NCBI GenBank assembly: GCA_020024265.1
Contig: JAHHTW010000001.1
Span: 1 to 64,000, forward strand
DNA length: 64,000 bases
From: Anaerotignum sp.
GTDB lineage: Bacteria > Bacillota > Clostridia > Lachnospirales > Anaerotignaceae
Reading direction: 5' to 3'
Positions 1-8,235 of this stretch are shown here, in pieces (positions within the stretch are counted from its first letter, which is position 1; each line of letters opens with the position of its first letter). The notes below the pieces were generated by a model. It did no database searches. It saw nothing but the letters and a program-made list of their open reading frames with translations, and had not been told where the DNA came from. The translations under genes and the position numbers were made by a program.

Positions 1-349
1 CCTCAGGATATGGGCCGATAATATCTGTTACATCACTGTAAACCCCTGTTATTGTGCTTTGCTCTTCTGCAACTGGTGTTTTATCACCATCAGGGTATGG
101 TGTAACCGTATCTGTTGCTGTATGTTCCTCTTTTTCATGGGGCGCTTCATGACTGTCAGGGTATGGGGCAACCGTATCTGTTGCTGTATGCTCCTTTTTT
201 TCATCATGTGTTTGAGCAATATTAGAAGATTGAGCAACCATATCTGTTACTGTATTTTGTGCTTCTTCATCAGAAGCAAATGCTGCGGGAGAAACGGATG
301 TAAGGCTCATACAAAGAGCCATTGTCGCAGCAAAATATCGTTTTTTCAT
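1..349 (-). CDS. Secreted repeat protein, 3' part outside the window
   Basis: An open frame runs leftwards from an ATG at 349 off the window edge without a stop (116 codons). The ATG follows AGGAAGTGAGGTT, a good ribosome binding site. The start MKKRYFAATMALCMSLTSVS, followed by AAFA, is a typical signal peptide with a predicted cleavage after residue 25. The mature part is acidic and Thr/Pro rich and holds two near-identical units around EHTATDTVxPYPD (roughly residues 52-88), with degenerate copies (NTVTDMV, VTDIIGPYPE) on either side. No family was recognised; a cell-surface or secreted repeat protein is inferred from composition only. Confidence 0.72.
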   Translation of the reverse strand, partial: MKKRYFAATMALCMSLTSVSPAAFASDEEAQNTVTDMVAQSSNIAQTHDEKKEHTATDTVAPYPDSHEAPHEKEEHTATDTVTPYPDGDKTPVAEEQSTITGVYSDVTDIIGPYPE

Positions 350-574
350 AACCTCACTTCCTTTGCTTGTTATAACATTGCTACATTTTTTTAATTATTT
401 CATCTGAATAATATACCATATTTTGAATATTTTTACTACATTTTTTGATTTTGTAATTTCTCTATATTTGATGGTTACAACTTTATTTGACAGCTGTATG
501 AAATCATATCCTGCTTTTTGTTATGCTGCAAATATGGTATATTAACAAATTTCAATCAAAATAGTAACATACGT

Positions 575-700
575 TTATGACTTTTCATCAGCGACGGGGG
601 ATCTTCCTATCCATTTTCCTATTCCACGTGCTGATAAACCTTCTTTACGAAATATCTTTATACGAATTCTGTCAGATATGGTAAGATGATGATGGCTCAT
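575..700 (-). pseudogene. IS30-family transposase, N-terminal stub
   Basis: A 41-codon frame starts at ATG 700, seven bases after an AAGGAG site, and encodes MSHHHLTISDRIRIKIFRKE followed by GLSARGIGKWIGRSP. This matches the helix-turn-helix start of IS30-family transposases (MSHHHLTxxER...I...LxRSPSTISRE). The frame breaks off at a stop after VADEKS, just where the second helix should continue with TISRE. The rest of the roughly 320-residue transposase is missing, so this is a dead fragment. Confidence 0.72.
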
Positions 701-734
701 AAGCAAACTCCTTTTTGTGTGATGTTATATGGTA

Positions 735-796
735 ACTTCATTTTACACTACAAGGTTTACTTATGAGTATTTTTTATATGTCGCACTTCATTTTAC
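735..796. repeat. Pair of 12-bp direct repeats, 50 bp apart
   Basis: acttcattttac occurs at 735-746 and again at 785-796. Both lie in the terminal part of the IS30 remnant and could be subterminal transposase binding sites. Confidence 0.6.
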
Positions 797-817
797 AATC
801 CATCGCTCCTACATCTA

Positions 818-856
818 TCAAAAAACGCCCTATCCCTTATGGATACGGCGTTTTCT
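818..856 (-). terminator. Terminator of the small membrane protein gene
   Basis: AAAACGCC and GGCGTTTT pair around an inner TATCC/GGATA stem, and on the minus strand the stem is followed by a T tract. It starts three bases after the stop codon at 859. Confidence 0.8.
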
Positions 857-858
857 CA

Positions 859-1161
859 TTATTTTTTCAAATACTTTTCATTGCTTTTTGCCAGAAAAAT
901 CACACAAAGCACCAACAATACCAAAAATATAACTTGCAGCACCATATTTCCGGGAAAAAACTTGTCCGAAATAGCTTTTGCCAAAAACAAGCCCCCTGTC
1001 ACCACATTCCATACCCCAACCTCCTTGAGGTATGCAGGGATCACATCTGGTGCAATATTTTCCAGAGAACGCTTTGTGTAAAAAATCGGATGCCCAAAAA
1101 GCGCACATACACCACGTACAAATAAATAAAGACCAACCACAAAGAAAATCGTGATACCCAT
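859..1161 (-). CDS. Small membrane protein of unknown function
   Basis: The 100-residue product has a hydrophobic N-terminal helix (ITIFFVVGLYLFVRGVCALF) and a second strong membrane segment near the C-terminus (VLQVIFLVLLVLCVIFLA), ending in a basic tail SNEKYLKK. A longer frame opens at 1188, but the ATG at 1161 is preceded by AAAGGGAAG at proper spacing and is preferred. The gene stands alone between the S1-domain gene and the IS30 remnant and has its own terminator. No family was recognised. Confidence 0.6.
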   Translation of the reverse strand: MGITIFFVVGLYLFVRGVCALFGHPIFYTKRSLENIAPDVIPAYLKEVGVWNVVTGGLFLAKAISDKFFPGNMVLQVIFLVLLVLCVIFLAKSNEKYLKK

Positions 1162-1275
1162 AGATCTTCCCTTTCTTTTTGTTGTCATTGCCAGAAAACT
1201 GATTTCATGCTATACTGAAGCGTAATGCAAAACAAGCATTGTGTTCGACAGACACATCGCTACGGCATTGCTTTT

Positions 1276-1755
1276 TCAATAGGAGCGTTTGTTGGCTCTT
1301 TTGTTTAAGCTGGTTTGTCTTTCATTGGACTGCTTCAAAAATTCACGCATTTTGTCTTCAAAGTCCGTGCTACTTCCTGTACCTTGGGATTTGAAAAAAT
1401 CATCGCCTACGCTTCTGCTCTCCTGTGGACGTGGCTTTTTCCCTGCCGGACGGTTTTCTCTTTGCGTGCGATATTCCTTATCGGAATGTCCCTCACGTAC
1501 ACGGGGTTCTTTTGGCAATGCTTCCTTTATAGAAAGCGCAATTTTATTTGTCTGCTCATCCATAGAAAGCACTTTTACTTTGACAGTATCGCCAACCTTG
1601 ATATGGTCATTGATATCTTGTACAAAGGTATTTGCCACCTGTGAAATATGCACCAAACCTTGCATTTGCTCTCCAATGGATACAATCGCACCAAAAGGCT
1701 TGAGTCGGGTGACTTTACCTTCTACAATACTGCCAACTTCTGGTTTTTCAGCCAT
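1276..1755 (-). CDS. S1 RNA-binding domain protein (YugI/GSP13/CvfD type)
   Basis: Residues 8-78 form an S1 OB-fold: GSIVEGKVTRLKPFGAIVSI, then LVHISQV, then VGDTVKVKVLSMD and KIALSIKEA. A basic, low-complexity tail of about 80 residues follows, rich in Arg, Lys, Gln and Ser. This layout is that of the general stress protein 13/CvfD family, which binds RNA or ribosomes. An in-frame GTG at 1767 overlaps the AGGAG site, so the ATG at 1755 eleven bases after AGGAG is taken as the start. It reads away from rlmD. Confidence 0.85.
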   Translation of the reverse strand: MAEKPEVGSIVEGKVTRLKPFGAIVSIGEQMQGLVHISQVANTFVQDINDHIKVGDTVKVKVLSMDEQTNKIALSIKEALPKEPRVREGHSDKEYRTQRENRPAGKKPRPQESRSVGDDFFKSQGTGSSTDFEDKMREFLKQSNERQTSLNKRANKRSY

Positions 1756-1873
1756 TTTGTGATACACTCCTATTCCAAAATATGATCATAATTTTCAAAA
1801 ACAATATGCAAATAGTATATCACATAATATATATGAATACAAATAAAATTTATGCTGTATTTGGAGGAGATTT

Positions 1874-3241
1874 ATGAAAAAGAAAGACATTGTAACGGTT
1901 GCCATAGAAGCTGTTCGTTTTCCGAATAAAGCCTATGGCTTTGTACAAGGCGAAAAAGTGATTGTAAAAAATGCGCTGCCTGGGCAGGTAGTATCTGCAC
2001 AAATCATCAAAAAACGCAGCGGACATTTCGAAGGGCGTTTGCTTGAGGTGTTAGAGCGCAGCAGCTGCGAACGTACAAACGGCTACTGTTCTCACCATGA
2101 AATCTGCGGCGGATGCACCTATCAGACTATGGAGCATCATGCAGAGCTTGCCATGAAGGAACAGCAGGTACATCAGCTTTTGGAGGAAGCCGGTATTCAA
2201 ATAGAACGCTGGGAAGGCATTGTCCCCTCCCCCTTGGAAACAGGCTATCGCAACAAATGTGAATTTTCCTTTGGTGACGAATACAAGGATGGCCCTCTTG
2301 CATTGGGTATGCGGAAAAAAATGAGCCATTATGAAGTGGTTTCTTTACAGGACTGTAATATCATTGATCATGACTTTCTCGCAATCCTCCAAAGCAGCTT
2401 ACACTTTTTTCAGGAACATCAAGTGCCATTCTATCATCGTATGCGACATGATGGTTCTCTGCGTCATCTGGTTGTGCGTAAGGGAAAAGCAACCGGCGAA
2501 ATTCTTGTACATCTGGTTACTACCTCAGAGCTGCCTTTTTCCATAGAGGCATATCGTGATGTATTGCTTTCCCTTTCCCTAGAAGGTAACATTTGTGGCA
2601 TATTACATTCCGTAAATGATGGCGTTGCCGATGTGGTACGCAGCGACCATATGACACTGCTCTACGGGAAGGATTTCTTTGTGGAACGTCTTTTTGACTT
2701 GGAATTTCAGGTTTCCGCATATTCCTTTTTCCAGACCAATACAGAGGGCGCAGAGCAGCTTTACAGCATTGTGCGTGAGTTCGCCGCAGATGTACAGGAT
2801 AAGGTCGTATTTGATTTATATTGTGGTACGGGAACCATCGGACAGATCATGGCAAAAGCAGGCTCCAAAAAGGTCATCGGTATTGAATTGATAGAGGAAG
2901 CCGTAACGGCAGCAAACGAAAACGCTTTACGCAATCAACTCGACAATTGTACATTCCTTGCAGGCGATGTACTGAAACTGTTGGATGAGCTACAAGAAAG
3001 ACCGGATATCATGATTGTAGATCCTCCCAGAGAAGGCGTGCATCCCAAAGCAATACAAAAACTGATTGATTTCCAAGCGCCAGAAATTGTATATGTTTCC
3101 TGTAAACCAACCTCTCTGGCACGTGATTTGCAGGTTTTTCAACAAGCAGGCTATACTGTCAAACGTGTGAAACTGATGGATATGTTCCCAAGAACCGTAC
3201 ATATTGAGACGGTATGTTTGCTATCCAAAAAGAATAAATAA
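1874..3241 (+). CDS. rlmD: 23S rRNA (uracil-C5)-methyltransferase, TrmA/RlmD family
   Basis: The 455-residue enzyme belongs to the SAM-dependent RNA uracil-C5 methyltransferases. An N-terminal TRAM domain (residues 1-62) is followed by the cysteine cluster C-x6-C-x5-CGGC around residues 65-82, which holds a 4Fe-4S cluster in this family. The SAM motif DLYCGTGTIGQ, the DPPREGVHPK loop and the catalytic-cysteine motif YVSCKPTSLARDL are all present. The start has GGAGGAGA just upstream. Clostridia carry several paralogues, so the target (U747, U1939 or both) cannot be set from sequence alone. It is a single-gene unit with a terminator at 3261. Confidence 0.9.
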   Translation: MKKKDIVTVAIEAVRFPNKAYGFVQGEKVIVKNALPGQVVSAQIIKKRSGHFEGRLLEVLERSSCERTNGYCSHHEICGGCTYQTMEHHAELAMKEQQVHQLLEEAGIQIERWEGIVPSPLETGYRNKCEFSFGDEYKDGPLALGMRKKMSHYEVVSLQDCNIIDHDFLAILQSSLHFFQEHQVPFYHRMRHDGSLRHLVVRKGKATGEILVHLVTTSELPFSIEAYRDVLLSLSLEGNICGILHSVNDGVADVVRSDHMTLLYGKDFFVERLFDLEFQVSAYSFFQTNTEGAEQLYSIVREFAADVQDKVVFDLYCGTGTIGQIMAKAGSKKVIGIELIEEAVTAANENALRNQLDNCTFLAGDVLKLLDELQERPDIMIVDPPREGVHPKAIQKLIDFQAPEIVYVSCKPTSLARDLQVFQQAGYTVKRVKLMDMFPRTVHIETVCLLSKKNK

Positions 3242-3260
3242 TCGCTCAAACCGTCTTGTG

Positions 3261-3320
3261 TCCGGAATTTTTCAAAAGCCATAGCCACCAACGTTCGCTT
3301 GTAAAAATTCCGGATTTTTA
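3261..3320 (+). terminator. Hairpin after rlmD
   Basis: TCCGGAATTTTT (3261-3272) pairs perfectly with AAAAATTCCGGA (3303-3314) across a 30-base loop, followed by TTTTTA. The loop is long for a terminator, but placement 20 bases after the stop fits. Confidence 0.6.
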
Positions 3321-3493
3321 TATAAAAACATTCTACCAAAACATGTGTCAGGTTATAAACCTTGAGTGGATAACGCTTTTTCAGGTAGCTGCTTAGCTGT
3401 CATAGACAGTGATATAAATGTAAGACCTGTGTGAGATGTAAAAGGCATAGCAAAGCATACGCACTTCCTCATATCATCGTATTTTGCTTTTTC

Positions 3494-3757
3494 TCAGATT
3501 TGTTCAAAATGTACCATATGATTGTTTTTATTCCTCAAAAATGGTGCAAGTACTGCCATGCGAATGGGTGCGAAACGTTTCATGCCATCGGTAAAATTAT
3601 ATTCGGCTATCATTTTGAATTGCGGACACAATTGCACAAAGTCAGAGGATTCCCGTATGCCCCAAGAAAAACAAGTATCTATCTTTTTTATGGTATCATG
3701 ATACTTTTGATGATCCACCATCCACTGTGACATCAGCTCCAAAAGCAATGAGATATT
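3494..3757 (-). pseudogene. C-terminal remnant of a leucine carboxyl methyltransferase-like protein
   Basis: The frame, open only from an in-frame stop at 3758-3760, encodes about 85 residues containing HDTIKKIDTCFSWGIRES, FKMIAEYNFTDGMKRFAPIR and LLRNKNN-like APFLRNKNNHMV. This resembles, from memory, the C-terminal third of PPM/LCMT-family SAM methyltransferases common in Lachnospiraceae. No ribosome binding site, no ATG and none of the SAM-binding half are present upstream. It is read as a truncated leftover gene; the family call needs a search. Confidence 0.45.
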
Positions 3758-3921
3758 TCAATATATGATTTGGCAATTTTTTTCGGATACCAATCTGTTT
3801 TTCGATGACATAGAACCTTGGGACAAAACAGAAGTATATTTTCCTATGATCTCCACACAATTTGGAATGATACACTTCTGTTTTGATTTCCCCTTTTACA
3901 AATGGCAGCCCCCTACAGGTA

Positions 3922-4902
3922 CTATAAAACTCTTTTAGCCGTACAGGATATCGTCTTCATATCATTCAGTAAGTGTTCTACCGCTTCCATATAGCGTTGT
4001 TCACAATCATGAAATTTGTAATTTTTTCGATATACCAATGTTGCAATAATGGATGTATTTGTATTGTGCAATGGGATACATTTGACATCAACAGGTGTAT
4101 ATATTCCCATTTCTTCTAATTTTTTTGTATCATAAAAATTCCCAATATAATATCCATCCGTCTGTGCCAAAAGCTCTCTTTGGGTTCCTCTCTCTTGTAC
4201 AACAATTCTTTTTTTCAAAAGATTTCTGTCAAATTGCAATACATCGGAACAGTAATTGATTTGTGTCAAATCTTCGTCTAAAAATGCAATTCTTGTATAA
4301 TCTTTGAGCTTATCGAGTGTAATGGTATCATATTTCGCCAAAGGATGTCCTCCTCTTACTTGTATACAAATCGGACTTTCATAAATATCTCGATGCTCCA
4401 ATCCAATGCTTTCACATTCGTTTGTAAATTCCTCAGCATCCTTTGATAAATAATGTACCACTCCAATATCCAATATTCGCTCATGTACCAATTTGACAAT
4501 TTGGTTTTTTGAGCTTTCATACAACACCATATTCAAAAATTCGGCATCTTTCTCATATTCTTCATAGACCTGCAAAAATGCCGTAATTGCCGGCACTGCA
4601 CGCTGTACTCCCAAACGCAAGGAGGTTTCCTCCTTTCCCAAGGAACGATTCAACGAAAAACGACTTTCAAATGTATCAATCTCCATGAAAATCTTTTTCG
4701 CCTGATCAATAATTTTCCTACCCTCATGTGTTGCAATCACGCCCTTATGACTTCTTTGAAATATGATGAAGCCCGTTTCTTCTTCTATTTCCTGTATTGC
4801 TCGACTCAATGTTGACTGTGAAACAAACAGCTGTTGCGCTGCTTTATTGATGGAACCATAATCTTCGATTTCCACAACATAACGCAATGTTTGAATATTC
4901 AT
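3922..4902 (-). CDS. LysR-family transcriptional regulator
   Basis: The 326-residue protein begins MNIQTLRYVVEIEDYGSINK with the winged helix-turn-helix AAQQLFVSQSTLSRAIQEIE (residues 18-37) and the usual ETGFIIFQRSHKGV wing. The remainder (from about residue 90) is the periplasmic-binding-protein-like effector domain. The longer frame from 4929 is rejected because GGAGGG sits six bases before the ATG at 4902. It lies downstream of, and in the same direction as, the DUF819 permease and the D-aminoacylase gene, so it may control them; the ligand is unknown. Confidence 0.9.
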   Translation of the reverse strand: MNIQTLRYVVEIEDYGSINKAAQQLFVSQSTLSRAIQEIEEETGFIIFQRSHKGVIATHEGRKIIDQAKKIFMEIDTFESRFSLNRSLGKEETSLRLGVQRAVPAITAFLQVYEEYEKDAEFLNMVLYESSKNQIVKLVHERILDIGVVHYLSKDAEEFTNECESIGLEHRDIYESPICIQVRGGHPLAKYDTITLDKLKDYTRIAFLDEDLTQINYCSDVLQFDRNLLKKRIVVQERGTQRELLAQTDGYYIGNFYDTKKLEEMGIYTPVDVKCIPLHNTNTSIIATLVYRKNYKFHDCEQRYMEAVEHLLNDMKTISCTAKRVL

Positions 4903-5063
4903 ATGCACCCTCCTCCAGTAATCACACACTTTCTTTTATTGTATCAGTTCTATACAAGCGATACCAGAATTTATGACATATATTTTCAGGATATGTGCCA
5001 TGTACAAAAACAGAGTATATGCATTTTCATATACTCTGTTTGAAAAAATATTCCTAACTATCA

Positions 5064-6287
5064 TTAGCCCAGCAATGCTGGCACACCCAAAAAGTTCCCT
5101 GCAAAAATACCAAAATATGTACCAATGATATATCCCCACAATCCAACCAATATACCAGGGACTACCATTTCACTCCAACCAAATGTAACAGAAGCAGCGG
5201 CTGCGGTTGGAGGTCCACCCACAGTTGCACAAGTTGCATTGACCGCATCTTCCCACGTTGTTTTGACCAGTTTTGCACCAATAACAGCAAATATTATATT
5301 GATGGGAATCACAATTGCAAGCAGAGCCAAAGACAACGCACCATTTTTGATAATATCTAACAAATTGGCGGAAGCCCCAATGGTTACAAACCATGCAAGC
5401 ATACCAATATTCCCCAATTCTAATGCACCTCTAATATTTCCCATAAATTTACTAAAGACCGTTGCTAAAATAACAGTTATGATTGTCATAATCAAATATA
5501 CGCTACCAAAAAGCTGCGCAATGATCGTAGGTGGATTGAGGGAAACCACCCAGTTTGCAATCAAGCTACTCACACCCACAATGCTGAATGTCACTGCAAG
5601 TGCAATGGCAATATCTTTGATGCCAATTTCTTTGCCACCCCAAAATGCTGCCGCATTGGTTTGTCCTTTCGTATTGGAATCGGCTGCATTCATAGCCGCT
5701 TCAAATTGATCTGTATGTGGATGTGGCAAATTTTTACGAACCCATTTGCTATTGTGTAGCAATCTTAAAATCAAAATCATAGCAGCCGCAGAGAAATTGC
5801 CAACCACAAGATAGGATTCCAGCATACCATTTGGAATGTCAAAAACACTACCAATTGCTACACAGTTTACTGTACCACCAACTGCCGCAGCGGAGATAAT
5901 GGTTAGTAAATAATCTGTATTGGCAAAAACTCCAAAAATAACAGAGGCTGCAATTACACCAACAACCGTTCCAATTGCGGCAATATGAAACAATATAAAT
6001 AGCTTACCAGAATTTTTTAATATTCTGACAATATCTGCTTTGAACAGCATCAGTGGAATGGAACAGAGTAGTACCACATCGCCAATGCCGGAAAATACCG
6101 CATTGGAATATGGCAGCACACCAATATTAGAAAGAAATAGACCGACAAAAATACAAATAACGACAGAGCCTATTGCAGCAGCCCATTTATATCTCTGCTC
6201 CAACACAATGGCGAGCGCTACTACTAAAAGTACAGCAGCCCATAACAAAATCGTTTGATCTTCTTTGATGATAGTGGTTGAAAACAT
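5064..6287 (-). CDS. DUF819-family membrane permease
   Basis: A 407-residue polytopic membrane protein with about ten to twelve hydrophobic segments. It contains LLCSIPLMLFKADIVRILKN and GGTVNCVAIG near the middle, and VNATCATVGGPPTAAAASVT near the end, the glycine-rich conserved stretches of the DUF819 (YjcL-like) family. The substrate is not established for the family. It starts 19 bases after the stop of the D-aminoacylase gene, so the pair is probably co-transcribed. A role in taking up substrate for, or exporting product of, that enzyme is inference. Confidence 0.85.
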   Translation of the reverse strand: MFSTTIIKEDQTILLWAAVLLVVALAIVLEQRYKWAAAIGSVVICIFVGLFLSNIGVLPYSNAVFSGIGDVVLLCSIPLMLFKADIVRILKNSGKLFILFHIAAIGTVVGVIAASVIFGVFANTDYLLTIISAAAVGGTVNCVAIGSVFDIPNGMLESYLVVGNFSAAAMILILRLLHNSKWVRKNLPHPHTDQFEAAMNAADSNTKGQTNAAAFWGGKEIGIKDIAIALAVTFSIVGVSSLIANWVVSLNPPTIIAQLFGSVYLIMTIITVILATVFSKFMGNIRGALELGNIGMLAWFVTIGASANLLDIIKNGALSLALLAIVIPINIIFAVIGAKLVKTTWEDAVNATCATVGGPPTAAAASVTFGWSEMVVPGILVGLWGYIIGTYFGIFAGNFLGVPALLG

Positions 6288-6306
6288 AAGTCATTCCCCC
6301 TTTTGG

Positions 6307-7902
6307 TCATGGATTTTTATGACGAATCAACTTTCCAGGATATACACCGGTGATCTTTTTATCATGATACACCACTTTCCCATCTACAAGGACATATTCA
6401 ATACCATCAGATACCACATTGGATTCTTTATATTCTGCACAATCTTTTAATCTCTCATAATCAAAAATCAATAAATCTGCATCAAAGCCATCTGCAATGA
6501 CACCTTTGTTTTGCAACATCGTACGTTGTGCTGGCAATTGTGTCATTTTATGGATGATTGCTTCTAACGATAATAATTTTTTCTCTTTATGGAAATAACA
6601 AATTGCATGTGGGAAAGATCCCCACGCTCTTGGATGAGATTTTTCATTTCTTGCTCTGCAAATGCCATCCGTACCTACGACTGTATCCGGCGCCATAAAA
6701 ATACGCATTAAGTCTTCTTCTCCCATAGAAAAATAAATACAAGTACCTCTGCCATGATTGGCAGAAAGTAAATCAAAATATGCATCAAAGCCGTCTTGCC
6801 CTCTCAGCTTTGCAATTTCTGCAAATGTCATCCCCTCATATTCTGGTGTATGAGGTACAGAAACAACCATAATGTTTTCCCAACCACCGCAGTTTAAGTA
6901 TTGATTTTCAAAATCTGTATTGGGATCCAGAATCTCTTTTTTGATTTGTTTGCGCAACTCCAAATCTTTTACACTTTCTCCCAATTTTTCTACACCATTT
7001 GCAAAATAGTTGGGAGGAACCACAACATTGATATTTGTCATAGAAGCAAGATAGGGATATTGATCAATTGTCACGTTCTGACCATTGGCTTTTGCTTCTT
7101 CTACCAGTTGCAATGTCTTTTTACTTAAATTCCAGTTCTTGATACCACAAACTTTATGATGTGAAATGAATACAGGAACACCAGCCTCTCGCCCAATCAA
7201 AAGCGCTTCCTCTACTGACTTTACAACATCATAGGATTCGTTACGCATATGTGTTGCATAGATACCGCCGTACTCTCCCACGACTTTTGCCAGAGCAATC
7301 AATTCTTCTGTATCTGCATAACAGCTGGGAGAATAAATTAAGCCGGAACTCATCCCCATTGCACCATGTTCCATTGCTTCTCTGAGCAGCGCTTTCATTC
7401 TTTCCAATTCTTCTTTTGTTGCTTTTCTATTTTGAAAGCCCATAACTGCTACACGCAAACTGCCATGCCCCACCAAAATCTTCAAGTTCAAAACCTTATC
7501 TGTTTGATCTACATAAGAAGCATATTTTTCAAATGATGTATACTCACAAAATTCATCTGGAAACGAAAAGGTACCCACAGACAATACGCCCTTTAATTCT
7601 TCTTCTTGTTCCAAAGTAACCGGAAACATGGAAGCACCACATTGTCCCGTAATTTCTGTTGTAATCCCCTGAGAAACTTTACAAAGTGTTGCATAATCCT
7701 GCCCCAACGCCAAATCCCCATGGGAATGTGCATCAATAAAACCCGGACAAACATACAACCCCTTGGCATCAATGACTTCTTTTGCTGTATCATACAAATT
7801 TTTTAATTGAATTTTTCCGTTTTGTACACCAATATTGCCCACATATGCAGTTGCGCCTGTTCCATCGACAATCATTGCATTTTGAATCAGAAGGTCTAAC
7901 AT
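6307..7902 (-). CDS. N-acyl-D-amino-acid deacylase family amidohydrolase
   Basis: The 531-residue protein has the amidohydrolase metal motif CPGFIDAHSHGDLALGQD (residues 57-74), the D-aminoacylase signature ITGQCGASMFPV, YATHMRNES and ISHHKVCGIKN, and a C-terminal beta-sandwich return (VLVDGKVVYHDKKITGVYPG). Such enzymes hydrolyse N-acyl-D-amino acids or related amides using zinc. The start is set by AAGGAG seven bases before ATG 7902; the ATG at 7908 would sit on top of that site, and the longer frame to 7986 lacks one. Likely first gene of a deacylase-permease-LysR group. Confidence 0.88.
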   Translation of the reverse strand: MLDLLIQNAMIVDGTGATAYVGNIGVQNGKIQLKNLYDTAKEVIDAKGLYVCPGFIDAHSHGDLALGQDYATLCKVSQGITTEITGQCGASMFPVTLEQEEELKGVLSVGTFSFPDEFCEYTSFEKYASYVDQTDKVLNLKILVGHGSLRVAVMGFQNRKATKEELERMKALLREAMEHGAMGMSSGLIYSPSCYADTEELIALAKVVGEYGGIYATHMRNESYDVVKSVEEALLIGREAGVPVFISHHKVCGIKNWNLSKKTLQLVEEAKANGQNVTIDQYPYLASMTNINVVVPPNYFANGVEKLGESVKDLELRKQIKKEILDPNTDFENQYLNCGGWENIMVVSVPHTPEYEGMTFAEIAKLRGQDGFDAYFDLLSANHGRGTCIYFSMGEEDLMRIFMAPDTVVGTDGICRARNEKSHPRAWGSFPHAICYFHKEKKLLSLEAIIHKMTQLPAQRTMLQNKGVIADGFDADLLIFDYERLKDCAEYKESNVVSDGIEYVLVDGKVVYHDKKITGVYPGKLIRHKNP

Positions 7903-8235
7903 TTTCATACTCCTTTCTTCCAAGCAGATATTTTCCTTCCCTACAGCTGTATAAACAAATTGTACAAGAAAAGGAAATTTTTGCATATTTCCAATAAAGG
8001 ATATCTGTTATGCACATATTGCATATACAAATGTCGTTGTGATAAAGACATCCGAAAACTTGACCTAAGAAAGATTCATGACTTTCCCACTTTGGACTCC
8101 AACCTCCGATTTCTCCTGCAATAAAATGCTAAAGCAATACCATTGAAAAAAAGAGCATCCTCTGACAACACATCTGCATTTCAAAACAAAAAAAAGCCAA
8201 CACGATAATGCGTGTTGGCATATTTTTATAAAAAA
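7903..8235. other. Gap between the alcohol dehydrogenase and deacylase genes
   Basis: About 330 bases with the terminator of the alcohol dehydrogenase gene at 8185-8220. The rest is AT-rich and should contain the promoter of the deacylase group. No clear -35/-10 pair or further gene was seen. Confidence 0.5.
8185..8220 (-). terminator. Terminator of the alcohol dehydrogenase gene
   Basis: GCCAACACG (8196-8204) pairs perfectly with CGTGTTGGC (8211-8219) across ATAATG; on the minus strand it is followed by an eight-T tract. Confidence 0.9.

Larger units (their letters stand above)
575..798 (-). mobile_element. Remnant of an IS30-family element (5' end only)
   Basis: The transposase stub, its ribosome binding site and about 100 bases of upstream DNA remain. 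The upstream DNA contains two exact copies of the 12-mer GTAAAATGAAGT (minus strand) 50 bases apart, the outer copy close to 798, which is where the terminal inverted repeat of the element should lie. The opposite end is not in this gap, so the element was deleted or degraded from the 3' side. The outer boundary is approximate. Confidence 0.55.
350..858. other. Gap of about 500 bases with an IS30 remnant
   Basis: Between the secreted protein and the small membrane protein there is no intact gene. It holds an AT-rich promoter-like zone upstream of 349, the IS30 transposase stub at 575-700, the insertion sequence end near 798 and a terminator at 818-856. Confidence 0.7.
3242..3921. other. Gap with a terminator and a decayed gene
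   Basis: The 680 bases between rlmD and the LysR gene hold the rlmD terminator and a methyltransferase remnant (3494-3757). The stretches 3321-3493 and 3758-3921 show only short frames on both strands and nothing that I can assign. Confidence 0.55.

Noticed and set aside
3758..3938. 58-codon plus-strand frame beginning near 3765 in the LysR gap
   Set aside because: The peptide looks protein-like (aromatic rich) but has no ribosome binding site and lies beside a decayed gene; not supported.
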